NCBI RefSeq assembly: GCF_900169065.1
Contig: NZ_FXZB01000006.1
Location: 102,175 to 166,174, forward strand
Direction: 5' to 3'
Length of the DNA: 64,000 nt
Origin: Brevibacterium aurantiacum
GTDB taxonomy: Bacteria > Actinomycetota > Actinomycetes > Actinomycetales > Brevibacteriaceae
Position 1 is the first letter of the stretch, and each line of letters starts with the position of its first letter. The translations under genes were made by a program, and so were the position numbers. Shown here one piece after another: positions 1-8,386 of the stretch. The notes beneath the pieces were generated by a model. The model made no database searches and was not told the origin of the DNA. It saw only the letters and a program-made list of their open reading frames with translations.

Positions 1-905
1 GCATCGGACACTTCCAGATGGGCGTGCCCATCTCCTGCATCCAATACCCCGAATCCGGCAGGGAGCTGACATTCCTGCCCAGACCCAGAGCGAGAACCCG
101 ACGCCGGGTCCTCGTCATCGGCGGCGGACCAGCCGGACTCAAGGCGGCAGCGGTGGCAGCCGAAGCCGGAGATGACGTCGTGCTCTGCGAACGCGAGCCC
201 CACCTCGGCGGGGCCGTGCTGTTGGCCCAGGAAATGCCCTATCGGTCCGAATTCGGGGGAGCGGCGACGAACCTGAGCGCCGAGGCGAGACGGGCCGGCG
301 TCGACATCCGCACGTCGACCACGGTGACCCAGCAGATCCTCGACGAGGTGGCGCCCGAGCACGTGATCGTCGCGACCGGTGCCAAACAGCGCATGCCGCA
401 CATTGAAATCGACGACGGGGCATTCGTCATCGGGGCCAGGGACTATCTGAGCACCCAGCCGATTCTGCCCACCGGCCGCGTGCTCGTCACCGATTGGAAG
501 GGCGACTGGATCGGCCTGGGCATCGCCCTGCGTCTGGCTGAAGCTCGCGTGCCGGTGACCCTGGCGACCGCGGCAAACTTCGCAGGGGCCGCGATCCAGC
601 AGTACACACGCACACTGCTCATGTCTCAGGCGCTGCGGGCCGGAGTCGACTTCGTCAACGACGCACGCCTCGTCGGCGTCGACGCTGAGACCGGGTACCT
701 GCAGTCCACGCTGTGCGAGATCGTCCACGAGGTCGACGGCGTGGCCGCCACGATCGTCTCCGGCGCCCCGCAGTCCGTGATCCCCGATCTCGACTTCGGG
801 TCCGCGAGCGTTCACACCATAGGCGATGCCCTGGCCCCGCGGACAGTGGAAGAAGCAGTGTTCGAAGGACTCGAGGCTGCGAACAGCCTGGCCATGGTCT
901 CGTGA
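1..905 (+). CDS. NADH:flavin oxidoreductase / 2,4-dienoyl-CoA reductase-like, C-terminal part (cut by left edge)
   Basis: The open frame runs in from the left edge (first full codon at 3) and stops at 903-905. The opening stretch, a Cys followed by IQYPESGRE, matches the end of the 4Fe-4S cysteine motif between the OYE barrel and the C-terminal domain in the FadH/trimethylamine dehydrogenase family. A dinucleotide-binding loop (VIGGGPAGLKAA) follows at about residue 38 of the visible part, and the end IGDALAPRTVEEAVFEGL is typical of the family. Roughly 300 of an expected 650-700 residues are present; the flavin barrel lies outside the window. The substrate cannot be told. A TetR gene follows 22 bases downstream and may control it. 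Confidence 0.8.
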   Translation, partial: IGHFQMGVPISCIQYPESGRELTFLPRPRARTRRRVLVIGGGPAGLKAAAVAAEAGDDVVLCEREPHLGGAVLLAQEMPYRSEFGGAATNLSAEARRAGVDIRTSTTVTQQILDEVAPEHVIVATGAKQRMPHIEIDDGAFVIGARDYLSTQPILPTGRVLVTDWKGDWIGLGIALRLAEARVPVTLATAANFAGAAIQQYTRTLLMSQALRAGVDFVNDARLVGVDAETGYLQSTLCEIVHEVDGVAATIVSGAPQSVIPDLDFGSASVHTIGDALAPRTVEEAVFEGLEAANSLAMVS

Positions 906-927
906 GCTGCGAGCAGGTGGAAGTCCC

Positions 928-1632
928 ATGACCCCGCGTCCCCAATACGGCGCCGCCGAGGTTGCGATCCGACGCAGCGCCATCCTCGAATCCGCCATCG
1001 ACCAGATCGGGCACCGCGGTGTGGAGGCAGTGCGGATGAAGGACATCGCCGAGGTGGCCGGAGTCTCCGTGGGCACAGTGCAGTACTACTTCGGTTCCCG
1101 TGACGAGCTGCTCGTCCAAGCATTCTCGGCCCACAGCAGCTCCGTCGTCTCCGCCATCGCGGCTCTGTCCCACGTGCCGGGAACTGCGGGGGAGAAGCTG
1201 CAGGCGAGTCTGCACGCCGTGCCGCGAATCGCCGATCTGCGTCGGCGATCCCAGGTGTGGATTGAACTCGTCGCAGGCTCCGGCCGCAACGACTATCTCC
1301 GAGCCCCGGTCGATGCCGTCTTCACAGAATGGGGCGCCCACTTCCGGGAACTCATCACCGCCGGCATCGACGACGGAAGTTTCCGGCCGCAGGCGGACGT
1401 CGATCTCATCGTCGACACCCTCGTCGCAGCCATCGACGGCTTCGATCTTGCCGTGGCCGCCGGACGCAGCGCTGCCACACCTGTTCGGATCGCCGCCTCC
1501 CTCGAACTCATCGCCAGGGCGCTGTTGGGCATCGACGGCGGTGACGGCAGCAGCGACGGCAGTGACAGTAGCGGCAGCAGCGACAGCCCCAACGGCGACA
1601 GCGTCGCAAAGCGCCGAACCCGAGTGGTGTGA
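928..1632 (+). CDS. TetR-family transcriptional regulator with low-complexity tail
   Basis: 234 residues. The N-terminal helix-turn-helix is clear: MKDIAEVAGVSVGTVQYYFGSRDELL. The C-terminal ligand domain is variable, as usual in TetR proteins. ATG 928 is chosen because it puts the HTH about 30 residues in and follows a purine-rich CAGGTGG; the open frame itself extends upstream into the oxidoreductase gene. It lies 22 bases behind the flavin oxidoreductase, so the two may be co-transcribed, with that enzyme as the probable target (inference). The last 30 or so residues are a Gly/Ser/Asp-rich tail (GDGSSDGSDSSGSSDS) ending in a basic stretch, which is unusual for the family. Confidence 0.85.
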   Translation: MTPRPQYGAAEVAIRRSAILESAIDQIGHRGVEAVRMKDIAEVAGVSVGTVQYYFGSRDELLVQAFSAHSSSVVSAIAALSHVPGTAGEKLQASLHAVPRIADLRRRSQVWIELVAGSGRNDYLRAPVDAVFTEWGAHFRELITAGIDDGSFRPQADVDLIVDTLVAAIDGFDLAVAAGRSAATPVRIAASLELIARALLGIDGGDGSSDGSDSSGSSDSPNGDSVAKRRTRVV

Positions 1633-1786
1633 TCTGTCTCTAGTTGCCGCAACGCCCGGCAACGCCCCGGGCGAACGCCTTCCACGCCGCCGATGAGCGG
1701 CTTGCGGGCGCGCGCTGGCGCCGGTGAAGAGACAATGCACTCGTGGCGCGCGCACAGCCACTGCCGCAGTCGTGGACTGTGCGCGG

Positions 1787-1798
1787 TATCCTTTTCGT
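1787..1798 (+). promoter_or_regulatory. -10 element of dapA, leaderless arrangement
   Basis: TATCCT (1787-1792) is followed by six bases and then ATG 1799. Transcription should begin at or next to the start codon. There is no ribosome binding site. No convincing -35 is visible. Confidence 0.5.
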
Positions 1799-2722
1799 AT
1801 GGCGATTCTCGGTGACAGCGCAGCAGCCGCTGCGATTGATGCGTTCGGTACTGTCGGTACGGCGATGGTGACGCCGTTCAAGGACGACGGAACCATCGAT
1901 TATCCTGCCGTGGAGAAGGTGGCGAACCACCTCGTCGACCTCGGCAACGACATGCTCGTCGTGTCCGGAACCACCGGCGAATCACCGACGACGACCGACG
2001 ATGAGAAGATCGAGCTGCTCAAGGTCGTCCGCGGAGTCATCGGAGACCGCGCGAAGATCATTGCGGGCACCGGCAACAACGTCACCGCACACACCATCGA
2101 TCTGTCCAAGCGTTCGGCTGCGGCCGGTGCCGACGGCATCCTCATCGTCACCCCCTACTACTCGAAGCCGACGCAGCCGGCGATCGCCGCTCACATGCGC
2201 GCGGCCGCCGACTCGACCGATCTTCCCGTCATGCTCTATGACATCCCGGGCCGCTCCGGTGTGCCCATCAGAACGGAGACCCTCCTCGGGCTGGCCGATC
2301 ACCCCAACATCCTCGCGGTCAAGGACGCCAAGGGCGACCTCTTCGCCTCGGCGCAGGTGATGAACCGCAGCTCCCTCGTCTACTACTCGGGCGAGGACGC
2401 ACTCAACCTTCCGCTGCTGGCTCTCGGTGCACTCGGCGTGGTCTCCGTTGCCGGCCACGTCTGCACACCGAGGTTCGCCGAGATGGTCGCCGCCGTGGCG
2501 AACAACGACCTCACCACCGCTCGCGCGATTGCCCATGAAACAGCAGACATGGTCGACGCGCTCATGAATCACATGCCGGGAGTCATCTCGGCCAAGGCCG
2601 CATTGCAGGCCCAAGGAATACTCGACAACCGCGGAACGCGAATGCCGCTGCTCCCAGCAGACGAAGAGCAGATGGCGCTCGTGACCGCCCAATTGACCAG
2701 GAGTGGTTACCTCAGTGAATAA
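1799..2722 (+). CDS. dapA: 4-hydroxy-tetrahydrodipicolinate synthase
   Basis: 307 residues. Condenses pyruvate with aspartate semialdehyde, the first committed step of DAP/lysine synthesis. Family features are all visible: GTTGESPT phosphate loop, the YDIPGRSG tyrosine region, the Schiff-base lysine in LAVKDAKGD and YSGED. ATG 1799 is chosen because it gives the normal N-terminus (MAILGDSA...FGTVGTAMVTPF) and because a -10 hexamer lies six bases upstream; the open frame extends further upstream but lacks family sequence. Its end overlaps the start of the RNase J gene by eight bases, the usual dapA-rnj pair of actinobacteria. Confidence 0.97.
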   Translation: MAILGDSAAAAAIDAFGTVGTAMVTPFKDDGTIDYPAVEKVANHLVDLGNDMLVVSGTTGESPTTTDDEKIELLKVVRGVIGDRAKIIAGTGNNVTAHTIDLSKRSAAAGADGILIVTPYYSKPTQPAIAAHMRAAADSTDLPVMLYDIPGRSGVPIRTETLLGLADHPNILAVKDAKGDLFASAQVMNRSSLVYYSGEDALNLPLLALGALGVVSVAGHVCTPRFAEMVAAVANNDLTTARAIAHETADMVDALMNHMPGVISAKAALQAQGILDNRGTRMPLLPADEEQMALVTAQLTRSGYLSE

Positions 2723-4403
2723 TGCATTGACCCAAGAATTGAAGCTTCCGCCGAAGATGGACGCAGAAGCCGTCCGCATCGTCGCGCTCGGCGGCCTCGG
2801 CGAAGTCGGACGCAACATGACCGTGTTCGAGTACCACGGCAAGCTGCTCATCGTTGACTGCGGCGTCCTCTTCCCCGAAGAGGACCAGCCCGGCGTCGAC
2901 CTCATTCTCCCCGACTTCGCCTACCTCGATGATCGCCTCGACGACATCGTCGGCCTCGTGCTGACCCACGGCCACGAAGACCACATCGGTGCCGTTCCCT
3001 ACCTGCTGCGCCGGCGGGCCGACATCCCGATCCTCGGCTCGAAGCTGACGATCGCGCTCATCGAGGCCAAGCTCAAGGAACACCGGATCAAGCCGATCAC
3101 CCGTGTGGTCAAGGAAGACGACGTCGATCAGCTCGGTCCCTTCGACCTCGAGTTCGTCGCCGTCAACCACTCGATCCCCGACGCCCTCGCGGTCTTCATC
3201 CGCACCGGCGCCGGAAATATCCTCCACACCGGCGACTTCAAGATGGACCAGCTCCCTCTCGACGGCCGGATCACTGACCTGCGCGCCTTCGCCCGCCTCG
3301 GCGAAGAAGGCGTGGACCTGTTCATGACGGACTCGACGAACGCCGAGGTCCCCGGGTTCACCGCCCTGGAGAAGGACATCGGACCGGTTCTCGAGAACCT
3401 CTTCGGTCACGCCGAGCGTCGCATCATCGTCGCCTCGTTCTCCTCGCACATCCACCGCGTCCAGCAGGTGCTCAACGCCGCAGACGCGCACGGCCGCAAG
3501 GTTGCCCTCGTCGGTCGCTCGATGGTGCGCAACATGAAGATCGCCGAAGACCTCGGCTACCTCGAGGTTCCGCGCGGTGCCCTCATCGACATCAAAGAGG
3601 TCGACAAACTCCCCGATGACCAGGTCGTGCTCATGTGCACCGGTTCGCAGGGTGAGCCGATGGCCGCGCTCTCACGCATGGCCAACCGCAGCCACCGCGT
3701 CGAGGTGGGCGACGGCGACACCGTCATCCTCGCCTCCTCGCTCATCCCCGGCAACGAGAACTCAGTGTTCAAGGTCATCAATGGGCTGATGAAGCTGGGC
3801 GCCAACGTCATCTCGAAGGCAGACGCCAAGATCCACGTCTCCGGACACGCTTCCGGCGGCGAGCTGCTCTACTGCTACAACATCGTCAAGCCGCGCGGCG
3901 TCATGCCCGTCCACGGTGAATGGCGACACATGCTGGCCAACGCCAGGCACGCCGAGGCGACCGGAGTGAACCCGGACAACATCGTCCTGGCCGATGACGG
4001 TTGGGTCGTCGACCTCAAGGACGGCCACGCCGAGGTTGTGGGTGCAGTGGACTGCAACTTCGTCTTCGTCGACGGCTCCTCGGTCGGTGAGATCACCGAG
4101 GCGGACCTCAAGGACCGTCTCGTGCTCTCCGGCGAAGGCTTCGTCACGATCTTCATGGCCATCAACAGCCAGACCAAGTCCCTCATCGCCGGGCCCGAGA
4201 TCCATGCCCGCGGTGTGGCCGAATCCGATTCGGTCTTCGACTCGATCATGCCGAAGGTCACCAAGGCCGTCGAAGACGCCCTCAAGGACGGAACGACGGA
4301 CCAGTACCAGCTGCAGCAGGTCGTACGCCGCACGGTGGGACGCTGGGCGTCCTCGAAGCTGCGTCGCAAGCCGATGATCGTCCCCATGGTCGTCATCGTC
4401 TGA
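2715..4403 (+). CDS. rnj: Ribonuclease J
   Basis: 562 residues. Metallo-beta-lactamase/beta-CASP RNase with 5'-3' exo- and endonuclease activity in mRNA decay and rRNA maturation. The zinc motif LTHGHEDHIGAVPYLL, a further HTGDFKMD ligand, and the C-terminal GHASGGELL and PVHGEWRH motifs are all present. GTG 2715 is preferred over in-frame GTG 2703 because AGGAG at 2699-2703 sits 11 bases ahead of it. The start lies inside the last codons of dapA, so the pair is likely translationally coupled. Full length for the family. Confidence 0.96.
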   Translation: MNNALTQELKLPPKMDAEAVRIVALGGLGEVGRNMTVFEYHGKLLIVDCGVLFPEEDQPGVDLILPDFAYLDDRLDDIVGLVLTHGHEDHIGAVPYLLRRRADIPILGSKLTIALIEAKLKEHRIKPITRVVKEDDVDQLGPFDLEFVAVNHSIPDALAVFIRTGAGNILHTGDFKMDQLPLDGRITDLRAFARLGEEGVDLFMTDSTNAEVPGFTALEKDIGPVLENLFGHAERRIIVASFSSHIHRVQQVLNAADAHGRKVALVGRSMVRNMKIAEDLGYLEVPRGALIDIKEVDKLPDDQVVLMCTGSQGEPMAALSRMANRSHRVEVGDGDTVILASSLIPGNENSVFKVINGLMKLGANVISKADAKIHVSGHASGGELLYCYNIVKPRGVMPVHGEWRHMLANARHAEATGVNPDNIVLADDGWVVDLKDGHAEVVGAVDCNFVFVDGSSVGEITEADLKDRLVLSGEGFVTIFMAINSQTKSLIAGPEIHARGVAESDSVFDSIMPKVTKAVEDALKDGTTDQYQLQQVVRRTVGRWASSKLRRKPMIVPMVVIV

Positions 4404-4427
4404 GTTCGTTCGACCACGCACATACAG

Positions 4428-4470
4428 TTCGCCCGCGGTAACCCTCACAGGAGGGTCCACCGCGGGCGAA
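4428..4470. terminator. Bidirectional terminator between rnj and the LctP permease gene
   Basis: Two nested perfect stems: outer arms of 12 bases (4428-4439 and 4459-4470) and an inner ACCCTC/GAGGGT stem (4441-4446 and 4451-4456) with an ACAG loop. It lies between convergent genes. There is no U-tract on either side. Confidence 0.75.
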
Positions 4471-4503
4471 GTGCATCTCAGGGCCCGGCCGGAGGTCGTC
4501 GCC

Positions 4504-6339
4504 TCAGTCCTCGACTGCCTTCTCCTTGGGTCGTGGCGTCTCGGCCACGAGTTCCTTGCCAGGTGACTTCCGGGCGAGGACGACGGCAACGATGAGTCCC
4601 ACAAGGACTGCACCGAAGACGATCGTTCCCGAATTGAACCCGAGTCCGTTGATGCCGATGAAGGCCAGAGCACCGGCGGTCAGGGAGTAGACGAGCATCG
4701 GAATGGAGGTGCGCCTGATGAGCTCTCCTTCACGCCCGACCAGACCGACCGTCGCCGAGGCGGCGACGACATTGTGGACGGCGACCATGTTTCCGGCCGC
4801 TCCGCCCACGGCCTGCGCGGCGACGACCGTTTCGGGACTGGCAGCCCCGATCGCCGATCCGGTGGAGAACTGGAACTGCGAGAACATGATGTTCGAGACC
4901 GTGTTCGAACCGGCGACGAAGGCGCCCAGGGCACCGACGAACGGAGCCAACAGCGGCCAGCCGCTGCCGACGGTACTCGCGGCCGCCTCGGCGAGGGTCA
5001 CCGGCATCGAGTCCAAACCGGAGGCGTTGTAGTCGCTGCCGGAGTTGATGAACACGCGCACCAAGGGCAGTGAACACAGCAGCGCCACGGCGGCGCCGGC
5101 GATCTGCGAACCTGCGATCTTCCACGAGCCGGCGATCTGAGAGCCGGTCATCCGGTGGATGAGATAGGTGCAGAGGCAGGCGATGACGAAGATGAAGCCC
5201 GGGGACCACAGGAGGTCCATATCCGAACTGATCGCGGTGCCGAAGATCTCCTTGACCTTGATGACGGCAGGCCCGGTGAGGAATTCCTTGACCGGGGGCA
5301 CGTTGCGAGTGAAGAGCAGGAGCGCGACGACGATGAGGTAGGGCGACCACGCGCGGATCATCGACATCTTCTTCGTCAGCTCCGCTGCCTCATCGGCCGG
5401 GTCCACGGTGCCCATCCAGTGTTTGGGCCACATCTCACGCGGGGCGAAGTCCCAGGTCTTCTTCGGCATGAGGAATCCGGCTTTGCTGGCCGAGACCACG
5501 ATCGCCAAACCGACGAGGCCGCCGATGAGCGAGGGGAATTCAGGCCCGAGCAGGTTGGCCACGAGGAGGTAGGGCACGATCATGGCCAGGGCCGAGAAGA
5601 TAGCGAACGGCGCGATCGCCAGACCGTCGGCGAAGCGCCTGTTGCGGCCGAAGAATCCGGTCATCAGGCAGGACAGCAGAAGCGGGATGAGGATTCCGCA
5701 GATGCCGTGCATGAGGGCGACCTGGGCGGCAGTGTGGGCGATGAATTCGGATTGGCTGAGACCGAGTTCGGACGCTCTTGCCGCGACATCGGCAGACATG
5801 CTGCCGTCTTCCTTCGACAGCCCGGTGCCGATTCCGACGATCATGGGTGTTCCCACAGCACCGAAGCTCACCGGTGTGGACTGGATGATGAGACCGGCGA
5901 GGACCGCTGCGATGGCGGGGAAGCCGAGGGCGAGCAGCAGCGGTGCAACCACTGCGGCGGGTGTGCCGAAGCCGGCTGCGCCTTCGATGAAGGAACCGAA
6001 GAGCCAGGCGATGATGATGACCTGGACACGTCGATCCGGAGAGATCGAGACGAAGCCGGCGCGAATCGTCTGGATTGCTCCCGATCGTGTGACGGTGGCC
6101 AGGAGCAGGAGGGCGCCGAAGACGATCCACAGCAGCCCGATCGCGGTGAGCAGGCCTTGGACCACCGAAGCGCTGATCGTCACCCAGTCGATCTGCCACG
6201 CGAAGTTCGCGACGAGTGCGGCAGCGACCAGGCCGATCGGCATGGCATATTTCGCGGGCCAGCGAAACCCGATGAGCAGGATTCCTGCCAGGAGGATGGG
6301 GGCGAGCGCAAGAAGCGCCGCGACAGCGAGGTTGTCCAT
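4504..6339 (-). CDS. L-lactate/glycolate permease, LctP (LldP/GlcA) family
   Basis: 611 residues from ATG 6339. Proton-coupled uptake of L-lactate or glycolate across the cytoplasmic membrane. About 12-14 hydrophobic segments; the family stretches [22 protein letters not shown] and [14 protein letters not shown] are present. Start: ATG 6339 ([19 protein letters not shown]) begins just before the first membrane segment as in LldP. In-frame ATGs at 6360, 6390 and 6453 are possible, none with a strong ribosome site. It is divergent from aceB and near glcDEF, so glycolate is as likely a substrate as lactate (inference). The C-terminal tail is charged. Confidence 0.9.
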   Translation of the reverse strand: MDNLAVAALLALAPILLAGILLIGFRWPAKYAMPIGLVAAALVANFAWQIDWVTISASVVQGLLTAIGLLWIVFGALLLLATVTRSGAIQTIRAGFVSISPDRRVQVIIIAWLFGSFIEGAAGFGTPAAVVAPLLLALGFPAIAAVLAGLIIQSTPVSFGAVGTPMIVGIGTGLSKEDGSMSADVAARASELGLSQSEFIAHTAAQVALMHGICGILIPLLLSCLMTGFFGRNRRFADGLAIAPFAIFSALAMIVPYLLVANLLGPEFPSLIGGLVGLAIVVSASKAGFLMPKKTWDFAPREMWPKHWMGTVDPADEAAELTKKMSMIRAWSPYLIVVALLLFTRNVPPVKEFLTGPAVIKVKEIFGTAISSDMDLLWSPGFIFVIACLCTYLIHRMTGSQIAGSWKIAGSQIAGAAVALLCSLPLVRVFINSGSDYNASGLDSMPVTLAEAAASTVGSGWPLLAPFVGALGAFVAGSNTVSNIMFSQFQFSTGSAIGAASPETVVAAQAVGGAAGNMVAVHNVVAASATVGLVGREGELIRRTSIPMLVYSLTAGALAFIGINGLGFNSGTIVFGAVLVGLIVAVVLARKSPGKELVAETPRPKEKAVED

Positions 6340-6651
6340 CGTGAATCCGATCCGCGGCATCGTTGCCGCTTGGTCGAGGAGTCCGCCCATCTCTGATCGG
6401 TTGATCAGCAGACGATGTGGTGCCGACTCCGCAAACGAAGTACCTGGCTTCATCGTGCCTGGTGGATTGTTGTACCGTCAAGGGAATCCTGCGTCTCACC
6501 TCGAGGGAAGCGTTTGACGAGATGTGCATCACCTCCTATTCTTTTCGTTGTGTGAACAATAAATTTCACGATGTGAAAGTTTCGCAGGCTAAACCCCGTT
6601 GCCAGCGATCAGCGATGCACTAGTGAAAGTGCCGAATAAGGAGAACCACCG
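6340..6651. promoter_or_regulatory. Divergent regulatory region between the LctP permease gene and aceB
   Basis: 312 bases. Contains the inverted repeat TTTCAC-GAT-GTGAAA (6564-6578). A plausible aceB promoter is TTGCCA (6599-6604), 16 bases, TAGTGA (6621-6626), giving a leader of about 20 bases with ribosome site AAGGAG. The repeat lies about 55-70 bases upstream of the predicted aceB start, an activator-like position. The half nearest the permease may encode part of its N-terminus if an earlier start is used. Confidence 0.5.
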
Positions 6652-8256
6652 ATGACTGCTCAAATCGAGAATCTGGATATTCCAGAAGGCATGGAGATCA
6701 CCGGCGAACTGCCGGACGGGGCAGAGAAGGTGCTCACCCCGAAGGCCCTCGAACTCATCGTCGAGCTGAACCGGAAGTTCAATGGGGTCCGCCTCGAACG
6801 ACTGGAGGCTCGCAAGGAGCGCCAGGCGCAGATTGCCGCCGGCGCTGATCTGGACTTCCTCCCGGAGACCGCTGAGATCCGCAATGATCCCAGCTGGCAG
6901 GTCGCACCGCCGGCCCCGGGTCTCGAAGACCGTCGCGTCGAGGTCACCGGCCCCACCTACAAGAAGATGACGATCAACGCCCTGAACTCCGGCGCCAAGG
7001 TGTGGCTGGCCGATCAGGAAGACGCAAACACCCCGCAGTGGGATTCGGTCATCGGCGGCCAGGTCAACCTGCTCGACTCCCTGACCCGCGAGATCGACTT
7101 CACCTCACCAGAGGGCAAGTCCTACACGCTGGCTCCCGACGAGGAACTGCCGACCATCGTCGTGCGTCCTCGCGGCTGGCACATGCCGGAGAAGCACATC
7201 CTCGTCGACGGTGAAGAGGCCTCGGGCTCCCTCGTGGACTTCGCCCTCTACTTCTCCACCGCCGGGCAGATCCAGATCGAGAAGGGCAAGGGTCCCTACT
7301 TCTACCTGCCGAAGATGGAATCCCACCTCGAAGCGCGACTGTGGAACCAGGTCTTCGACCATGCCGAGGACGCCTTCGGCCTGGCACGCGGGACCATCCG
7401 CGCCACCGTGCTCATCGAAACCTACCCGGCCGCCTTCGAGATGGAGGAGATTCTCTACGAACTGCGTGAGCACTCCTCAGGTCTCAACGCCGGCCGCTGG
7501 GACTACATCTTCTCCGTGATCAAGAACTTCCGGTCCCGCGGCTCTGACTACCTGCTGCCCGACCGTTCGGATGTCACGATGACGGTGCCGTTCATGCGCG
7601 CCTACACCGAACTCCTCGTGCGCACCTGCCACAAGCGCGGTGCCCACGCGATCGGCGGCATGTCCGCCTTCGTTCCCTCCAAGGACAAGGACGAGAACGA
7701 GGCCGCCTTCAACAAGGTCCGCGAGGACAAGTCCCGTGAGGCCAGCAAGGGCTTCGACGGCTCCTGGGTCGCCCACCCCGGCATGGTCGCCCTCTGCAAG
7801 GAGGTCTTCACCGAGACACTGGGTGAGAACCCCAACCAGATCGAGAACAAGCGCGAAGACGTCTCCGTCGCCGCCGCCGATCTCCTCGACGTGAAGTCGA
7901 CACCCGGCTCCATCACCGAGGCCGGCCTGCGCACCAACGTCAACGTCGGCATCCAGTACCTGCGCGCCTGGCTCGAAGGCAACGGTGCGGTCGCCATCCA
8001 CGGACTCATGGAGGACGCGGCCACCGCCGAGATCTCCCGCTCCCAGGTATGGCAGTGGATGGACGCCGGAGTCGAACTCGACACCGGAGTCACCGTCACC
8101 GGCGACCTCGTCCGCCAGATCGTGTCCGAAGAGGTCGCGAAGCTGCCCGGTGAGGAAGCGGACTGGAAGGACGCCACCGACACGTTCCTGTCAGTGGCCG
8201 TCGCCGACGAATACGTCGACTTCCTGACCCTGCCGGCATACGCCCGTATGCCCTGA
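6652..8256 (+). CDS. aceB: Malate synthase A
   Basis: 534 residues. Condenses glyoxylate with acetyl-CoA to malate. Short malate synthase (isoform A, about 530 residues), not the 720-residue isoform G usually linked to glycolate genes. Visible family sequences are VRPRGWHMPEKHILVDG, FYLPKMESHLEARLWNQVF, VLIETYPAAFEMEEILYELREHSSG (split here: VLIETYPAAFEM then EEILYELREHS), and FDGSWVAHPGMV. ATG 6652 follows AAGGAG by eight bases. With glcDEF downstream, the set would oxidise glycolate to glyoxylate and feed it into the TCA cycle. Confidence 0.96.
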   Translation: MTAQIENLDIPEGMEITGELPDGAEKVLTPKALELIVELNRKFNGVRLERLEARKERQAQIAAGADLDFLPETAEIRNDPSWQVAPPAPGLEDRRVEVTGPTYKKMTINALNSGAKVWLADQEDANTPQWDSVIGGQVNLLDSLTREIDFTSPEGKSYTLAPDEELPTIVVRPRGWHMPEKHILVDGEEASGSLVDFALYFSTAGQIQIEKGKGPYFYLPKMESHLEARLWNQVFDHAEDAFGLARGTIRATVLIETYPAAFEMEEILYELREHSSGLNAGRWDYIFSVIKNFRSRGSDYLLPDRSDVTMTVPFMRAYTELLVRTCHKRGAHAIGGMSAFVPSKDKDENEAAFNKVREDKSREASKGFDGSWVAHPGMVALCKEVFTETLGENPNQIENKREDVSVAAADLLDVKSTPGSITEAGLRTNVNVGIQYLRAWLEGNGAVAIHGLMEDAATAEISRSQVWQWMDAGVELDTGVTVTGDLVRQIVSEEVAKLPGEEADWKDATDTFLSVAVADEYVDFLTLPAYARMP

Positions 8257-8300
8257 GTTTCGGTCCCCTGAGTCTCCACGGTTCAGGAGTCTCACCAGGT

Positions 8301-8350
8301 AAGAACGCCGTCGAAAATGTGCCCCGCAGCACATTTTCGGCGGCGTTCTT
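8301..8350. terminator. Very long hairpin downstream of aceB
   Basis: Arms 8301-8321 and 8330-8350 pair over 21 positions with a single G-U, closing an eight-base loop (ccccgcag). There is no clear U-run after it. It probably ends aceB transcription and separates it from glcD. Confidence 0.65.
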
Positions 8351-8386
8351 CGCTAAGCTCGACATCATCGACGCAAGGAGGCGGGA

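Noticed and set aside
655..1896. Long minus-strand open frame of 413 codons
   Set aside because: Antisense to the oxidoreductase end and the TetR gene; His/Arg/Gly-rich translation without a motif.
5155..6396. Long plus-strand open frame of 413 codons
   Set aside because: Antisense shadow of the LctP permease gene; charged, repetitive translation with no domain.
6551..6569. CRP/GlxR-type site upstream of aceB
   Set aside because: TGTGA and TCAC halves are ten bases apart, not six; the TTTCAC-GAT-GTGAAA repeat explains the signal better.
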